64,000 bases of DNA from Pythium myriotylum. Taxonomy: Eukaryota; Oomycota; Peronosporomycetes; Pythiales; Pythiaceae. Positions within the stretch are counted from its first letter, which is position 1, and each line of letters starts with the position of its first letter. A program made the translations under genes and the position numbers. This document shows positions 51,228 through 61,635 of the stretch, piece after piece. The stretch lies in assembly GCA_023091665.1 (NCBI GenBank), contig JALJCQ010000026.1, forward strand, positions 1,736,001-1,800,000. Reading direction: 5' to 3'. Under the pieces are notes generated by a model. It did not search any database. It was not told where the DNA came from and saw only the letters and a list, made by a program, of their open reading frames with translations.

Positions 51228-51904
51228 CTACGCCTTGCATTTCCCGCTGTAAGCGACAGTCAGTCCGTGATTTGCGCACGCAGCGTTGCTCAGTTCGCAC
51301 TTGTTCGTGTAAGTCGAGCCGTCCGACCCGCACACTGGCGAGAAATTCCGCGTGCAAAGCTTGACACAGCCACAGTCGCCATCGCTGACTTTGGTGAGAT
51401 TCAGTGACGGGTTCTCACACGCCGCAACGCCCAACTTGCATTGGTTCCCATAGGTCACACCATCGGAACCACAAACAGGAGCAATGTTTTGAGGGCAAAT
51501 TGTGTTACACACCGGGGGTTGTGTAGGCTTGCACTTGCCGCTGTAGTCCACTTCGAGCATCAAGTTCTTGCACTTCGCCGCTTTCACCTCACAGCTATTC
51601 GAGTATGTGACGCCGTCCGTTCCGCACTCAGGTTGGTAATTCTTCGGGCAGATTTGTTGCAAAACGGGTTCGGATCCATATCGCAACGGCCTTTGAAGAG
51701 CTGCGTGAGCGGAGGTTCCTTGGTCTTGATCGCAATGCACACAGCGTTGTCGAACACGCACTTCTTTGAGTAGGTTCTCCCATCACTGCCGCAAATGGGG
51801 TCGTAGCTCATGTAGCACACGACTTTTCGGCTACAATTGGGGCTGGCAGCGGCCGAGATGCCAAGCAGGAGGCCAATTGATGTGAGGATGGATGGCTGCT
51901 TCAT
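51228..51904 (-). pseudogene. Kazal-type protease inhibitor A, four domains, frameshifted
   Basis: From ATG 51904 a signal peptide (MKQPSILTSIGLLLGISAAA) leads to four Kazal domains. The predicted P1 residues (second after the second Cys) are Met in domain 1 (CYMSYDPIC), Lys in domain 2 (CPKNYQPEC), Gln in domain 3 (CPQNIAPVC) and Arg in domain 4 (CTRNFSPVC). The frame breaks near 51650-51660: five instead of six bases separate the NPFCN codons from the CPK codons of domain 2, so only domain 1 is produced with the signal peptide. Its domain plan matches the intact inhibitor E at 59831. It would be secreted to inhibit serine proteases. The frameshift is either real or a sequencing error. Confidence 0.85.
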
Positions 51905-51916
51905 GTGAAGTTGGTA

Positions 51917-51932
51917 GGATTGCAAAATGTGC
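51917..51932 (-). promoter_or_regulatory. Oomycete initiator-like element of Kazal gene A
   Basis: The minus strand reads GCACATTTTGCAATCC, close to GCTCATTYYNCAWTTT, 13-28 nt before the ATG. The leader would be very short. Confidence 0.55.
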
Positions 51933-53207
51933 ACGAGGCTGCGTTGATGAAGCCAGGGTGGGACGAGCTCTGGGGAGCCTTTGGGGATGGTTGGAAGCGA
52001 TAGTTGGAAATATTTATTACGTTACAAGACTGGCCACGTACGACAGTATGCAGCCCATACGATAGATAGAAACGACCCGAAGCAGGGTTCAAATCTCATT
52101 TTTCCTTCGGGTGACTATGCGTAGATCAATTTGAACGGCAAGCGTGTTGTGTAGCTTCGATGAGAGGGGAACGTTCATGACGATTAAATGAGTTGAGCAC
52201 TGCGAGATAGATGTCAGATGTAGCTAGACAGATGTTTGATGCCGCTCGTGAAATTCCTTGGCCGTGGGCTCTGAATGGAAAACCACGGTGCGTTGTTGAG
52301 TTGGAAGGAGATGTGTGACTCATCTCATTCAGTACCGATCAGGGTTCACAACAAAATTGTGAACGTGCTAGTCGTTGTGGGTTCATATTTGTGAACCCAC
52401 AACGACTAGCACGGTATTACAACATCGACAAATATACGTTGAGATCAGTCAAGACCGCTCATCGCTTCGAGTTGAAGCATCCGCAATCACTTAATGCGAA
52501 GCATACTTCATTCAAACTCATCATCTACTCGGGAAGGGTGGTCTACCGACTCCCTCGCTTACCGCCAAGGGTCATCAAGTCCGTGCCCCGTAGCCGTCTC
52601 TTGGTCGTTCAGCCTGTGATCATCGGAGGGAATGACGATAAAAGTTGGAGGACCAACAATGTTTCATCATCATTTGAAATGATAATGATGTCGAAGTCTA
52701 TTGAGTTCGGCACGTGGACCCTAAAGCTACACAATGCTTCAAATGAATGACTGGACAACCACAGGCGGAGCTTATCTGGTAGACGCGAGGTCTATATGAC
52801 CTATAGGAGTCAAATGTTTTGCCCTCCCATCGAACAAATGGACAAATATCCTTCACAATCGTTTGCCGCAAATCAATTCCAAGGATTGTTTTGCTCGCTG
52901 TCACGATGCTGAAGGTATGATTCGCCATTTCTTTCTTCTTTATTAGCGACTGGTTGATCGAAATTCTACCTTGCACGATCGTTGTGAGCAAGAGTCAGCT
53001 TTTCATTTGCAAACTTGATATGATTCATTTCGCATTGATTGTCTCAACCTCGGTCGTTCAAAACCGCAGCTAGGCTTGTACCTGGATCAGCATTTTATCA
53101 CCAATCGAGTGCAAGAAGCCAGTCGCTCAGAAATAGTCATGGTCGCTTAATATCGCACAAAGTCATACAAAACACTGTAAACTCTGCATTTTCCTCTTGG
53201 CGAGGCT
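51933..53207. other. Intergenic DNA with a perfect hairpin
   Basis: No gene is supported in 1.3 kb. The hairpin at 52365-52412 is the only clear structure. Confidence 0.45.
52365..52412. repeat. Perfect 21-bp hairpin with 6-nt loop
   Basis: 52365-52385 (GTGCTAGTCGTTGTGGGTTC plus A) is exactly mirrored at 52392-52412 around TATTTG. It is similar in design to the hairpin at 26661, but unrelated in sequence. Confidence 0.9.
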
Positions 53208-53708
53208 CTACGAAAAGTCTGGAATGCCTTGCCTTGATCGTCGTGGCCGAAAAGCACCGTCTTTTTTTAGCAAGTCGTGCTGACACGCGCTATCGCACGT
53301 CGGCTTTGTCGGTTTGGTTGTTCGCTCACACTCGCCATCGCCAACTTTCGTGATGTTCAATGATGGATTCTCGCAGGCAGAGAAGTCGAGAACACACTGA
53401 TTCGGGTAGGTCGTGCCATCGGATCCACACAGCGGCGTGAAGACATTCGGGCAGTCACTGATACATAGTGGTCTGGTCGGCTTGGGCGTTCGCACACACT
53501 CGCCGTCGTTGACTTTCGTGATGTTCAACGATGGATTCTCGCAGGCAGAGAAGTCGAGCACGCACTGGTTCATGTAGGTCGTGCCATCAGATCCACACAG
53601 CGGCGTGAAGACGTTCGGGCAGTCACTATCGCAAATCGATTTTGGAGTTTCGGCAGCGCTGAGGCCGACCAGGAACGCTAGAGTGGCGAGAAGTACTGGG
53701 GTCTTCAT
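53208..53708 (-). CDS. Kazal-type protease inhibitor B, two domains plus truncated third
   Basis: I start at ATG 53708, which gives a clean signal peptide (MKTPVLLATLAFLVGLSAAE). Two near-identical Kazal domains follow, each with CPNVFTPLCGSDGTTY and predicted P1 Asn, joined by short Thr/Pro/Lys linkers. A third domain begins (CDSACQHDLL) but its core CGSDG and later cysteines are missing; an unrelated basic tail ends the frame. At the DNA level domains 1 and 2 are about 90% identical, so the duplication is recent. The protein is probably secreted. Loss of the third domain could follow a deletion near 53270-53280. Confidence 0.85.
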   Translation of the reverse strand: MKTPVLLATLAFLVGLSAAETPKSICDSDCPNVFTPLCGSDGTTYMNQCVLDFSACENPSLNITKVNDGECVRTPKPTRPLCISDCPNVFTPLCGSDGTTYPNQCVLDFSACENPSLNITKVGDGECERTTKPTKPTCDSACQHDLLKKDGAFRPRRSRQGIPDFS

Positions 53709-55094
53709 GTCGGCGTGCGGGATTCTGGAATGCGCTTCCAGGGATAATAAAAGAGGTCGTTGTGATTTGGCTGGAACGTAGTAAATAACCGTACCCAACA
53801 ACCCAACGATGTGATTTGAGATCTTCTTGACTGCAAAATGCTAAAACCTTCCATGATTCACGCATAAAAGAGACCTCTCGAGTCCTTTCTGACTTGCCTC
53901 ACCCAACTCAGACAACGGATTCATGGGATCCACACAGTCCCGCACGCATCCTAATGCACTCTCAAAACCAACCATCTCAGTTCTCTATGGTCTGTGCTCG
54001 ACCGCGTTGCCAGGTTTCAATCACAGCCCACCTCTTCAGACGCTCTCAAACGTACCAGAAACTATAGCCCCATGAAAGCAATTGACACTTATTGCTGAAC
54101 TCGAGAGGCTCGAAAAGAATAACTGGAGCTCCAAGACTCCGCCGCCAATCAGCTGAACTTCAACGGCGACGATCAGATAGCAAGACTAACCTACCAAAGA
54201 CGATGATCTAGACGATCAAGAACGAGCGCGAGGATCTCAATTGGACTCGCGAAGACATGGCAGGGTGACCACGGGCAAAGACAGCAGTGAGTGTGTAGAG
54301 ACTCGAACGTCTCAGCGCCGACCGAGGCCATCGAGCGTGAGGTGGTCTTTGTGGTAGCAGCACGCGGCACCAAATAGCAAATGTACATGAGAGCCATCAA
54401 CCCTCTTCCCAAAGCTTCACCAACAACGATCGACTCGAGCGAGAGCGAGGAGAACGACGACGGCATTGCCAACTCATCGGTTATCCTCCCACGCAGTATA
54501 CGGACCCAAGCAACTCGGGCGGCCGTCACTGTGGGCTCACTCGTACAGGCACAAGCATGCAACGCTGCCCCCAGTTTGCTAGGTAGGAAGATATGTCTGG
54601 AACGCGACCCGGTCGCAAGGAGTGGCTCGCGATCCTTCCGCCAATTTCTCCTTTGCGAGTTCACGTTTCTTCGTTGCTGCTTGTGGCGAAGGAGAACCCT
54701 GAGATGTGGTGCCTATCAAAGATAAAGTCTGGACCACAGGTTCTCTGGGGGAGTTTAGGGAAATCGTAAGATTTGGGGTGGAAAGAGAATTTAGCGTTAG
54801 AAAAATCCGAAGAGCCTACATGCCTCGTCTGGGTTCTCCAAGCATTCAGCCGACTCGAGTCCTTCGCCAGCCCGCATGCACTTCAGCCAATGGGATTGTC
54901 AATTCCACCACAAGTAGATCGCCTAAAAGCACAGAAGATATGAAAGACGGAGGGCATTGGCAGTTGCTTACATTTTATTAAAGTCTTGCAAAACTTAGTA
55001 CAATGGACGTTGATAAGCGGCGAAGCTTCTCTAGCAGAAACAAACTCGGCAACTACAAAATCACAGTTTAGTTCCCGGCGTCGATGTACTGTAG
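53709..55094. other. Intergenic DNA in the Kazal cluster
   Basis: No gene is supported in 1.4 kb. A plus frame (54381-54725) and a minus frame (54191-54664) overlap and neither has family-like content. Confidence 0.4.
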
Positions 55095-55634
55095 TTAGCT
55101 TGAACTTTTCGGGCAAGCCACCATCGTGAGCGACGGGTTCTCACACTGGGCGTTCTGGAAGAGGCACATGCTCGAGTAAACGTTTCCGTCTGAACCACAG
55201 ATTCGCTTGGGTGGGCCAATCGGCGTACAGATAATAATTGGATCACATGCTGACACCGAAACACACTCGCCATCCGAGACCTTGGTGAGATTTGGATTCT
55301 TACACTTGGCGTTGTTGAGCTCACATTCGTTTTTGTACGTAGTACCATCCGAGCCGCAGACGGGCTTGTAAACATCGATGCACCCACGCTCACAGCCTCC
55401 CACACTCACACGGAATGAGCCGCACTCTCCTTGCGAGACCACCGTCAGCGACGTGTCGTTCTTCGAGCACTTCTGGTAGTCGAAGAAGCACTGGTTCGTG
55501 TACGTGTTCCCGTCCGAGGCACAGAGCGGCTTGTAGACGTCGCTGCAGTTGGGTGCGCAGTTTGCAGCAGTGACGACGTGGTTGCTGCCAAGTACGGCGA
55601 GGCCGGCGAGAGCGATTGCAGCGGAGATCTTCAT
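55095..55634 (-). CDS. Kazal-type protease inhibitor C, three domains
   Basis: ATG 55634 gives a signal peptide (MKISAAIALAGLAVLGSNHV) like that of inhibitor D; the upstream in-frame Met at 55682 lies close to the predicted transcription start and is not preferred. Domains 1 and 2 ([26 protein letters not shown]) carry predicted P1 Asp, as in the classical oomycete EPI inhibitors of subtilisin-like proteases. Domain 3 is atypical: CTPIGPPKRICGSDG with a longer spacing and a tail ending ACPKSSS. It is probably secreted and targets subtilases through domains 1-2; the target is inferred. Confidence 0.88.
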   Translation of the reverse strand: MKISAAIALAGLAVLGSNHVVTAANCAPNCSDVYKPLCASDGNTYTNQCFFDYQKCSKNDTSLTVVSQGECGSFRVSVGGCERGCIDVYKPVCGSDGTTYKNECELNNAKCKNPNLTKVSDGECVSVSACDPIIICTPIGPPKRICGSDGNVYSSMCLFQNAQCENPSLTMVACPKSSS

Positions 55635-55678
55635 CTTGAGTGGGGGGTTGGAGGAGATCGCGCTTGCTAGTGGAGCAG

Positions 55679-55695
55679 TCAATGCGAGAATGAGG
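55679..55695 (-). promoter_or_regulatory. Oomycete initiator-like element of Kazal gene C
   Basis: The minus strand reads CCTCATTCTCGCATTGA, matching the initiator core TCATTC with the CATT flank, 45-61 nt before the chosen ATG. Confidence 0.6.
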
Positions 55696-56618
55696 CGTTA
55701 CGAAGGGCACGTGTGTGTCTTGCAATTCCGTGGATCATGAAGTCCCGCCATGATGTTTGCATGTTTGCGACATGTGGAGGAGTCCAACTGAAGTGTGGCA
55801 ACGTGTATTGTGGGTGAAAGCTTGGGTGCATGGGTGCTTTTTTCCGGTTGCTATTGTGGAGAGAGAGAAATGCGAGGGATAAAAAGTGGACCCAACTCAT
55901 CCCGTGGCTTCCTCCTCACTATTGGGATGGCTAATGTGCGAGCTGGAGTACTGGGGGTTTCTATGCTGAGGAGGTTCAGTATGGTACAGAATACGGTGGA
56001 AGACGATTTCGAACTTTTTGTGAGCACCATACAGTACAACGACATTCCGAGCGGTTGCGATTGAAGTTCGTTAAGATATCAGAGAGGTGGCCGTGAATCA
56101 GTCTGATGTCTTGGTGGGTTCGCTTTTCGCTTTTCGCCTCTTGTCCTAGTAGGCAGCAGAATATGTCTCCCACATCAGTAGTATTGTGAGTTACTCAGTC
56201 TGATATGTTGTTGAGATCCGTTCTACGATCCTATGGTACTTGGATAGTAGTGACACGGAAAATAAACTACTGACGTTGGAGAGGATTGGGGACACGGAAT
56301 TCCTCGCAATCATTTGAGAGTGGTTCCTTATGCGCCTCGGCAGATCCGAACTCCCAGCACACACAGTCGTTGCAGACATCCAGGGACTGTCTCGCTCCAC
56401 AGACCCAATCGCCTCGGTGAATCCAACATAACGCAAACAGTCACTCTACGTTTGATAGTGTTGACGTCATTGTCAATGCAACAGCTGAAGAACAGTCAGG
56501 TGTTTTCATTTGAAGCCCCTTAGTACCTGACGCTACTACGATATGCAGGAGGATGAAATGAATGTCTGACACAATCGGAGGCTATGACGAGCGCCGGCGC
56601 GTGGGTCCGGTTGGCTCG
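55696..56618. other. Intergenic DNA in the Kazal cluster
   Basis: No gene is supported in 0.9 kb between inhibitors C and D. Confidence 0.4.
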
Positions 56619-57185
56619 CTACTTCTTGTACGGGACGCTGTCGATCGAGTATCCCGGGCATTCTCCGTCGCTCACGACCGTGAGCGAAGGGTTCTGGCAC
56701 TGCGCCGCCTGGAGCCAACACAGGTTCGAGTACGTCTTGCCATCCGAGCCACACACGGGAGCGTAGTCGGCCGTACAGAACGTTGGTCCGCACTTGAGCG
56801 AGCGCTTTGGGCACTCCCCATCGGACACCTTGGTCAAAAGCGGGTTCAAGCACTTGGCGATGTCGAACTCACATGGGTTGCCGTACGTCGTGCCATCCGA
56901 GCCACAGACTGGATCGTAGATCTTGGTGCACGCTTTCGTGCAGCCCTGAGCACGCAGCGAGCGCGACGAGCCACACTCTCCTTCCGAGACCACGGTCAGC
57001 GACGGGTCGTTGGCGGAGCACTTGTAGAGGTTGAAGTAGCACAGGTTCGAGTAGGTGATGCCGTCTGAGGCACAGACAGGGTCGTAGTTATCGATGCAGG
57101 CGAACGAGCAATCGGAAGCGGTCGCGACGTGGTTGGAAGCGATCGCAGCGAGACCGAGGAAAGCGAGAGTAGCGGAGATCTTCAT
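56619..57185 (-). CDS. Kazal-type protease inhibitor D, three domains
   Basis: ATG 57185 begins a signal peptide (MKISATLAFLGLAAIASNHV). Three complete six-Cys Kazal domains follow. Predicted P1 residues are Asp (CIDNYDPVC), Lys (CTKIYDPVC) and Ala (CTADYAPVC). Linkers are short; the tail ends SIDSVPYKK. It resembles inhibitor C in signal peptide and first domain, so the two are probably tandem paralogues. Its 5' half (56917 onward) and promoter lie in the inverted duplication; the other copy begins at 63732 and runs off the window. Role: secreted serine-protease inhibitor, presumably against host apoplastic or own proteases. Confidence 0.93.
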   Translation of the reverse strand: MKISATLAFLGLAAIASNHVATASDCSFACIDNYDPVCASDGITYSNLCYFNLYKCSANDPSLTVVSEGECGSSRSLRAQGCTKACTKIYDPVCGSDGTTYGNPCEFDIAKCLNPLLTKVSDGECPKRSLKCGPTFCTADYAPVCGSDGKTYSNLCWLQAAQCQNPSLTVVSDGECPGYSIDSVPYKK

Positions 57186-57245
57186 TTTCTTGGCTTTTGA
57201 TGTTGCGCGTTCGTTGCTGGCTGGGCTGCTTGGCGGTGGAGAAGC

Positions 57246-57260
57246 AAATTAGAGAATGAG
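57246..57260 (-). promoter_or_regulatory. Oomycete initiator-like element of Kazal gene D
   Basis: The minus strand reads CTCATTCTCTAATTT, a good match to the initiator plus flanking motif, 61-75 nt before the ATG. Its mirror copy is at 63657-63671. Confidence 0.7.
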
Positions 57261-57312
57261 AGGTCTGGGCAAGTGGCCTTCGAGCGGGCCATATGCGGCC
57301 TTGGCGGTCCCC

Positions 57313-57726
57313 TTAGAGGTCAAGGGACGTGGTCGTTGAGTGTGCCAGGTGCTGCACTAGCGGATACTCCTGGCTCTGCTGGCTCTCCTGCCACAACGTT
57401 GCTTTTGGTCGAAATGAATGGCATACTGTACAGTGCGAATGAATGACATACTGTACAGTGCCGTACAGCATCTTGGATGTTTGCGACATGCAGAATACAT
57501 GTACTGCCCAGCCGAGCATGTCCTCCGTTCTTGTGGGTGACGGCCCGAACCATCGCGTGGGTGTCTCGATCCAAAATTTTGTCAAACCAGTATCACTCGA
57601 TGAACTAGAGAGAGAAGAAAGAAAATCATCACCAGATTTGTTCTCCATGGTCTCGCGCAACGAGGCTCCGAACTCAGCGTCAGGTACGGTATCGTCGAGC
57701 TTTCTCACAGGTGATATGAGCGCCAT
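57313..57726 (-). CDS. Hypothetical 137-codon ORF upstream of Kazal D
   Basis: The frame encodes MALISPVRKLDDTVPDAEFG followed by a Ser-rich stretch. It has no recognised domain, and a plus-strand frame overlaps it. An identical frame is in the other arm at 63191-63604. It overlaps a repeated ACTGTACAGT palindrome (57425-57465), so it may be promoter DNA instead of a gene. Confidence 0.25.
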   Translation of the reverse strand: MALISPVRKLDDTVPDAEFGASLRETMENKSGDDFLSSLSSSSSDTGLTKFWIETPTRWFGPSPTRTEDMLGWAVHVFCMSQTSKMLYGTVQYVIHSHCTVCHSFRPKATLWQESQQSQEYPLVQHLAHSTTTSLDL

Positions 57727-58203
57727 ACTGCACTCGCACTATGTCACTCAGACATCACTCGATGAACCCAAGTGACACACACTCGCTGGACACTGGATTC
57801 TCCACAAGCGGTACCGGTACGCGTATCGCTCCATCATGCTGCGAGAGGTCGGACCCAAATCAGTAGTGAGATGGGCCAATCCCCGACTCTGGAATACCCA
57901 ACCCAAGTCGTGTATCGCATCGCACGGCAGAACACTGTTTGGATCCTAGAGCCGGTACTATGAATGCAGCACGTAGTAAGTACGTAGTAGTAAACACGGG
58001 AGTGGGCGACTTGTTATATATCGCCTCTTAGATGAATCGCGATCGCCAATGGCCACGCGCGGTTGAAGAGATGGATTTCTTTCTTTCTTTCTTTCTCTCT
58101 CTTCCCGTCTTGTGTGGCTTCTTGCGCGACACGAGCACCCACGGCTCCCAACGAAGCATCCCCATCGTGCATTTGCTATCGTGAAATCACGGCACTAGAA
58201 TCA

Positions 58204-59439
58204 CAGGGCTCTCCAAAAAAGTATTGTTATTGAAATATTGTGAATATTGTCCGAAACAATAATTGATTGTTCGCCCCTGGCAATATACCTATGGTATTGA
58301 ATGGGTCAGTTTTAGAGCCAAATTTCGTCTCTGGAGCGGATGTTGCAGAGAACCTGGTCGAAAAGGGAGCGGGAGGATAAGGTGTGAAACGCTACTCCAC
58401 CCCTTTCTTCATCTCTTCGACCGTGATCGTGACGTTGATCGCGACCTGCCCGAGAGCGTTGAGGAAGACGACCCGCGGCGCCGACCCCTCGTCGACTTCA
58501 TCCCTTCTGCTCTTGAGCACTGTGAAATCACAGATCTCCTCGAGGACATGCAGAATCTGGAGTTTGCAACCAAAACACTGCAGCGTGCGGACCTAACGCT
58601 GGCAGACGCACGAGACGGGTTTGACGAGATCTTGGTGGACTTTCCACACCTATCAGCTCGTCTAGGAAGCAGGGCCCCGATCGTCGAATCCCCCGACTTT
58701 GAGTCAGCTGTCGTAAAGCTCCAATCCAACAGAGAGAGCGATCTCACCAAGGGCGAACACGAGGCCCTCAAACGCGTGCGCTGCATCACAAATGTACCAG
58801 CGGCAGCGCTTGCTGCCGCTACGAGAACACGCGTGTCTACTGCGAAGAAGCCAGCGAACAAGAGGGCCGTAAAGAAGAGCACCACGAAGAAGCGTGCTGC
58901 GACAGTGGCCTTGCCGTCACCTGCACAGAATAGACGCCGTAGCCCTGAGCAACTGAAGGAGGCACTTAAGCAGCGTGCTTGATCCGCGAAGAAGTCCCAG
59001 TACGTTGACCTCCGGCGGCTACCAGCCACATCAGTGATGGTGGAGCGTTTATTCTCGAATATCAAGAGCACGCTGGGCTACTGCGGAAGAGCATGAGCGC
59101 TGAGATGCTCGAGGCCCTCCTCTATCTCCGTCTCAATTGGGATCTTGTGACAGAAGAAGTTATCTCCACGGCGATTCGCACTGCTCGAGAAGGCAGCGAC
59201 GACACCAGCGACGATGAGTCAGGCGTTGGAAGCGACGCTTGGAACGAAAGTGATGCCGCTAGCAATGAGAGCAGCGATGACGACGATGAGGGAAGTGACA
59301 TGGATGCTTGCTAGGTGGCGTATTGCAATATAGTGCGGACGCAGCAATATATTCTCCAATATATTGATATTGTTTCAATAATAGATTGTTTCTGGCTGCG
59401 GACCACAATCCGTAAACAATATATATTGGGAGAGCCCTG
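58204..59439 (+). mobile_element. hAT transposon deletion derivative
   Basis: The 1236-bp element is bounded by the inverted terminal sequence CAGGGCTCTCC and its complement, followed inward by AT-rich words. CTAGAATCA flanks both ends (58195-58203 and 59440-59448), and the other arm has a single uninterrupted copy there. hAT elements usually make 8-bp duplications, so one of the nine bases may be fortuitous. It retains only the transposase C terminus. Confidence 0.85.
58263..59314 (+). pseudogene. hAT transposase remnant (C-terminal part)
   Basis: A frame 58263-58982 encodes an acidic then Lys/Ala-rich protein, then TGA. Reading on shows the hAT dimerisation motif RRLPATSVMVERLFSNIKST, a frameshift near 59090 and AEMLEALLYLRLNWDLV, with an acidic tail to 59314. 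The BED finger and most of the catalytic domain are absent, so it is not autonomous. Confidence 0.75.
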
Positions 59440-59804
59440 CTAGAATCACACACCAGCGGCACGCATTCCGGCTATGCGAACCGCACGGTAGGTAGGTAGA
59501 AACTCCATCCACATCACGTGAAAATCTTAGCTGAGAAGCTCGAGTGCGAATGCGTTTCGGAGAAGCACCTGCCGCTGCCGATGTCAAACGCACGACAGAC
59601 AGCTGCAAACCGAGGAAAGCACGACGAGATTTGCGCGCGTCTGGGACCTAAACTAAGGCGATCTCATTCATCTCAATTCATCCAGAATCCTCTGAAGGAG
59701 CTCTCGCATCCCTGGGACCCACGTCGCCGATGTTCAACCGACCGCGACACGTTGCTCTCGTCGGGACTGCACGGTCGAGGTCAGCCAGCCTCCGATTCCA
59801 TCGA

Positions 59805-59820
59805 GCTCATTCTCGAATTT
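59805..59820 (+). promoter_or_regulatory. Oomycete initiator-like element of Kazal gene E
   Basis: GCTCATTCTCGAATTT fits GCTCATTYYNCAWTTT at nearly every position and ends 10 nt before the ATG at 59831. Transcripts starting in it would have leaders of about 20-25 nt. Confidence 0.75.
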
Positions 59821-59830
59821 GACAAGCTCC

Positions 59831-60526
59831 ATGAAGATCTGCGCCTCCCTCGCTCCTCTCGCTCTGCTCGCTGGTATCGCCGGCATCGCCGCCGCCGCCG
59901 CGTCCACTCCGGACTGCAGCCAGACGACCAAGTGCCTCACCGACTACGAGCCCATTTGCGGCAGCGACGGCAAGACGTACGCCAACGAGTGCGTCTTCAA
60001 CAACGCCGTGTGTCGTGCGATCACGCTCAAACTGCCGCCGCTCACGGAACTGTTCGAAGGACCTTGCACTTTGGATCCGAACCCGTTCTGCAACACGGCC
60101 TGTCCGAAGGACTACAACCCTGTGTGCGGCACGGACGAGGAGACGTACTCGAACAGGTGCACGCTTCGTGCTGCCAAGTGCAAGGATCTGCTGCTGGAAG
60201 TGGCCTACGAGGGCGAGTGCAGGACGACGCCGACCCCGAGTCAACCGCAGTGTAAGCCTGGCTGCCCTGAGATTCTTAAGCCAGTGTGTGGATCGGATGG
60301 CGTGACGTACGATAACCAGTGTCTGTTGGATTTCGCGACGTGCTCCAACCCATCGCAGAACATCACCAAGACAAGCGACGGTCGTTGTGGGTGTCCGAAG
60401 GGCTGCCCGAAGATCCTTTTGCCCGTCTGTGGCTCGGACGGCCACACGTACGACAACAAGTGCTTGTTGGAGAACGCGGCGTGCGTGAACCTGGCGTTGA
60501 CCCTCGCGCACGACGGAGCTTGCTAG
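59831..60526 (+). CDS. Kazal-type protease inhibitor E, four domains
   Basis: I start at ATG 59831 (signal peptide [20 protein letters not shown]), not at the TTG further upstream. Four Kazal domains follow. Domain 1 ([10 protein letters not shown]1 Thr) has an enlarged loop before its last Cys ([16 protein letters not shown]). Domain 2 is CPKDYNPVC (P1 Lys). Domain 3 is CPEILKPVC (P1 Glu). Domain 4 is CPKILLPVC (P1 Lys). A Thr/Pro/Ser/Gln linker separates domains 2 and 3. The protein is probably secreted and multi-headed. It is the left-arm copy; the predicted protein is identical to F at 61636-62331, and it is the intact relative of frameshifted gene A. Confidence 0.95.
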   Translation: MKICASLAPLALLAGIAGIAAAAASTPDCSQTTKCLTDYEPICGSDGKTYANECVFNNAVCRAITLKLPPLTELFEGPCTLDPNPFCNTACPKDYNPVCGTDEETYSNRCTLRAAKCKDLLLEVAYEGECRTTPTPSQPQCKPGCPEILKPVCGSDGVTYDNQCLLDFATCSNPSQNITKTSDGRCGCPKGCPKILLPVCGSDGHTYDNKCLLENAACVNLALTLAHDGAC

Positions 60527-60694
60527 GCGTAGGCTTGGACTTGGAAGTCGCCTCAAGAGGCCCAGAACCGATACCGATGCGGCATGATGCTGTCTGAACG
60601 CGTATTAACTTTACGTGTCCGACAACGTCCGTATGTTCACATCGAGGAAAAACACACGTAAAAAATATAAAAAATAGCTGAGGTTCTGAAAGTG

Positions 60695-61467
60695 CAGTCG
60701 TGGTATGCTTCGTTTCATTTCCAAGTCAACAAAGCAGTGCCAGGATGACGCCTATCGTGTTTATCGGCGTATCGTGTTCGGACGATAAGCAAAAAAAAGC
60801 TGTGATTAACCGTGCGTTTATCCCAAATCGTGTTTATCGTCGTTCGCACGTATTCTCAGGAATACGTATATTGTGGAGATTCGATGCGTTGTGGCTTTCA
60901 GTTAGGCAACATGTGCGCATGCAGAAAATGCCGTTTTCACATGTTGCTCCATATCGAAGTAATGTCGGGGGCAAAGCCATTATTGTATCAATCAAATGCT
61001 ATCGGGATCCTTTCAGCGATATTGTTCGAGTTGTGGCTGGGGCGGTGGCGGGGTCGCATAAGTAGCGATCTCAAGGCACTCGAAGACTCTCACATTCGAG
61101 TATACCGTACGGTAGAGATCGTTGCGTAATTGGTGGACCAATCTCGCCTAAATACGCAGGATCTCCACATCATCCCGAGCTGAACTCGCCATTTTGTACA
61201 ACTTCAAGTTCCGATGCGTCCAATAGGGCCTCGATCAGCACTTCAAAAACGATCAAGTGCCCATTGCCACCAGCACATACGGTGACCAGAGATTTTCCCA
61301 ACATTTCGTACTTTCGAGTGAATCACGCATCTCAGTGGCCGAAATTAACTTCGCACATGGAACATGACGAGCTCAGCCGAGCCGATGTCCGCCTTAGAGT
61401 GGGTGGGTGGCTGCTCCTTCGGTGCCCTAGCCTCCACACATTTCAACCCATTCTACTCCTAAGACCA
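60695..61467. other. Spacer between the inverted arms
   Basis: The 773 bp are not repeated in the arms. They contain repeated GTTTATCG/CGTGTTTATC words near 60755-60850 but no convincing gene. Short frames on both strands have no family content. Confidence 0.6.
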
Positions 61468-61635
61468 CACTTTCAGAACCTCAGCTATTTTTTATATTTT
61501 TTACGTGTGTTTTTCCTCGATGTGAACATACGGACGTTGTCGGACACGTAAAGTTAATACGCGTTCAAACAGCATCATGCCGCATCGGTATCGGTTCTGG
61601 GCCTCTTGAGGCGACTTCCAAGTCCAAGCCTACGC

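Larger units (their letters stand above)
56917..60694. repeat. Inverted duplication, left arm
   Basis: This arm mirrors 61468-64000, apart from the hAT insertion (58204-59439 plus a 9-bp duplication). Pairs sum to 122162 between the spacer and the hAT, and to 120917 beyond it. Only a few substitutions were seen, e.g. near 59496-59511 and at the C/R codon of a neighbouring frame near 59550. The true left limit is unknown because the right arm runs past the window end. Confidence 0.95.
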
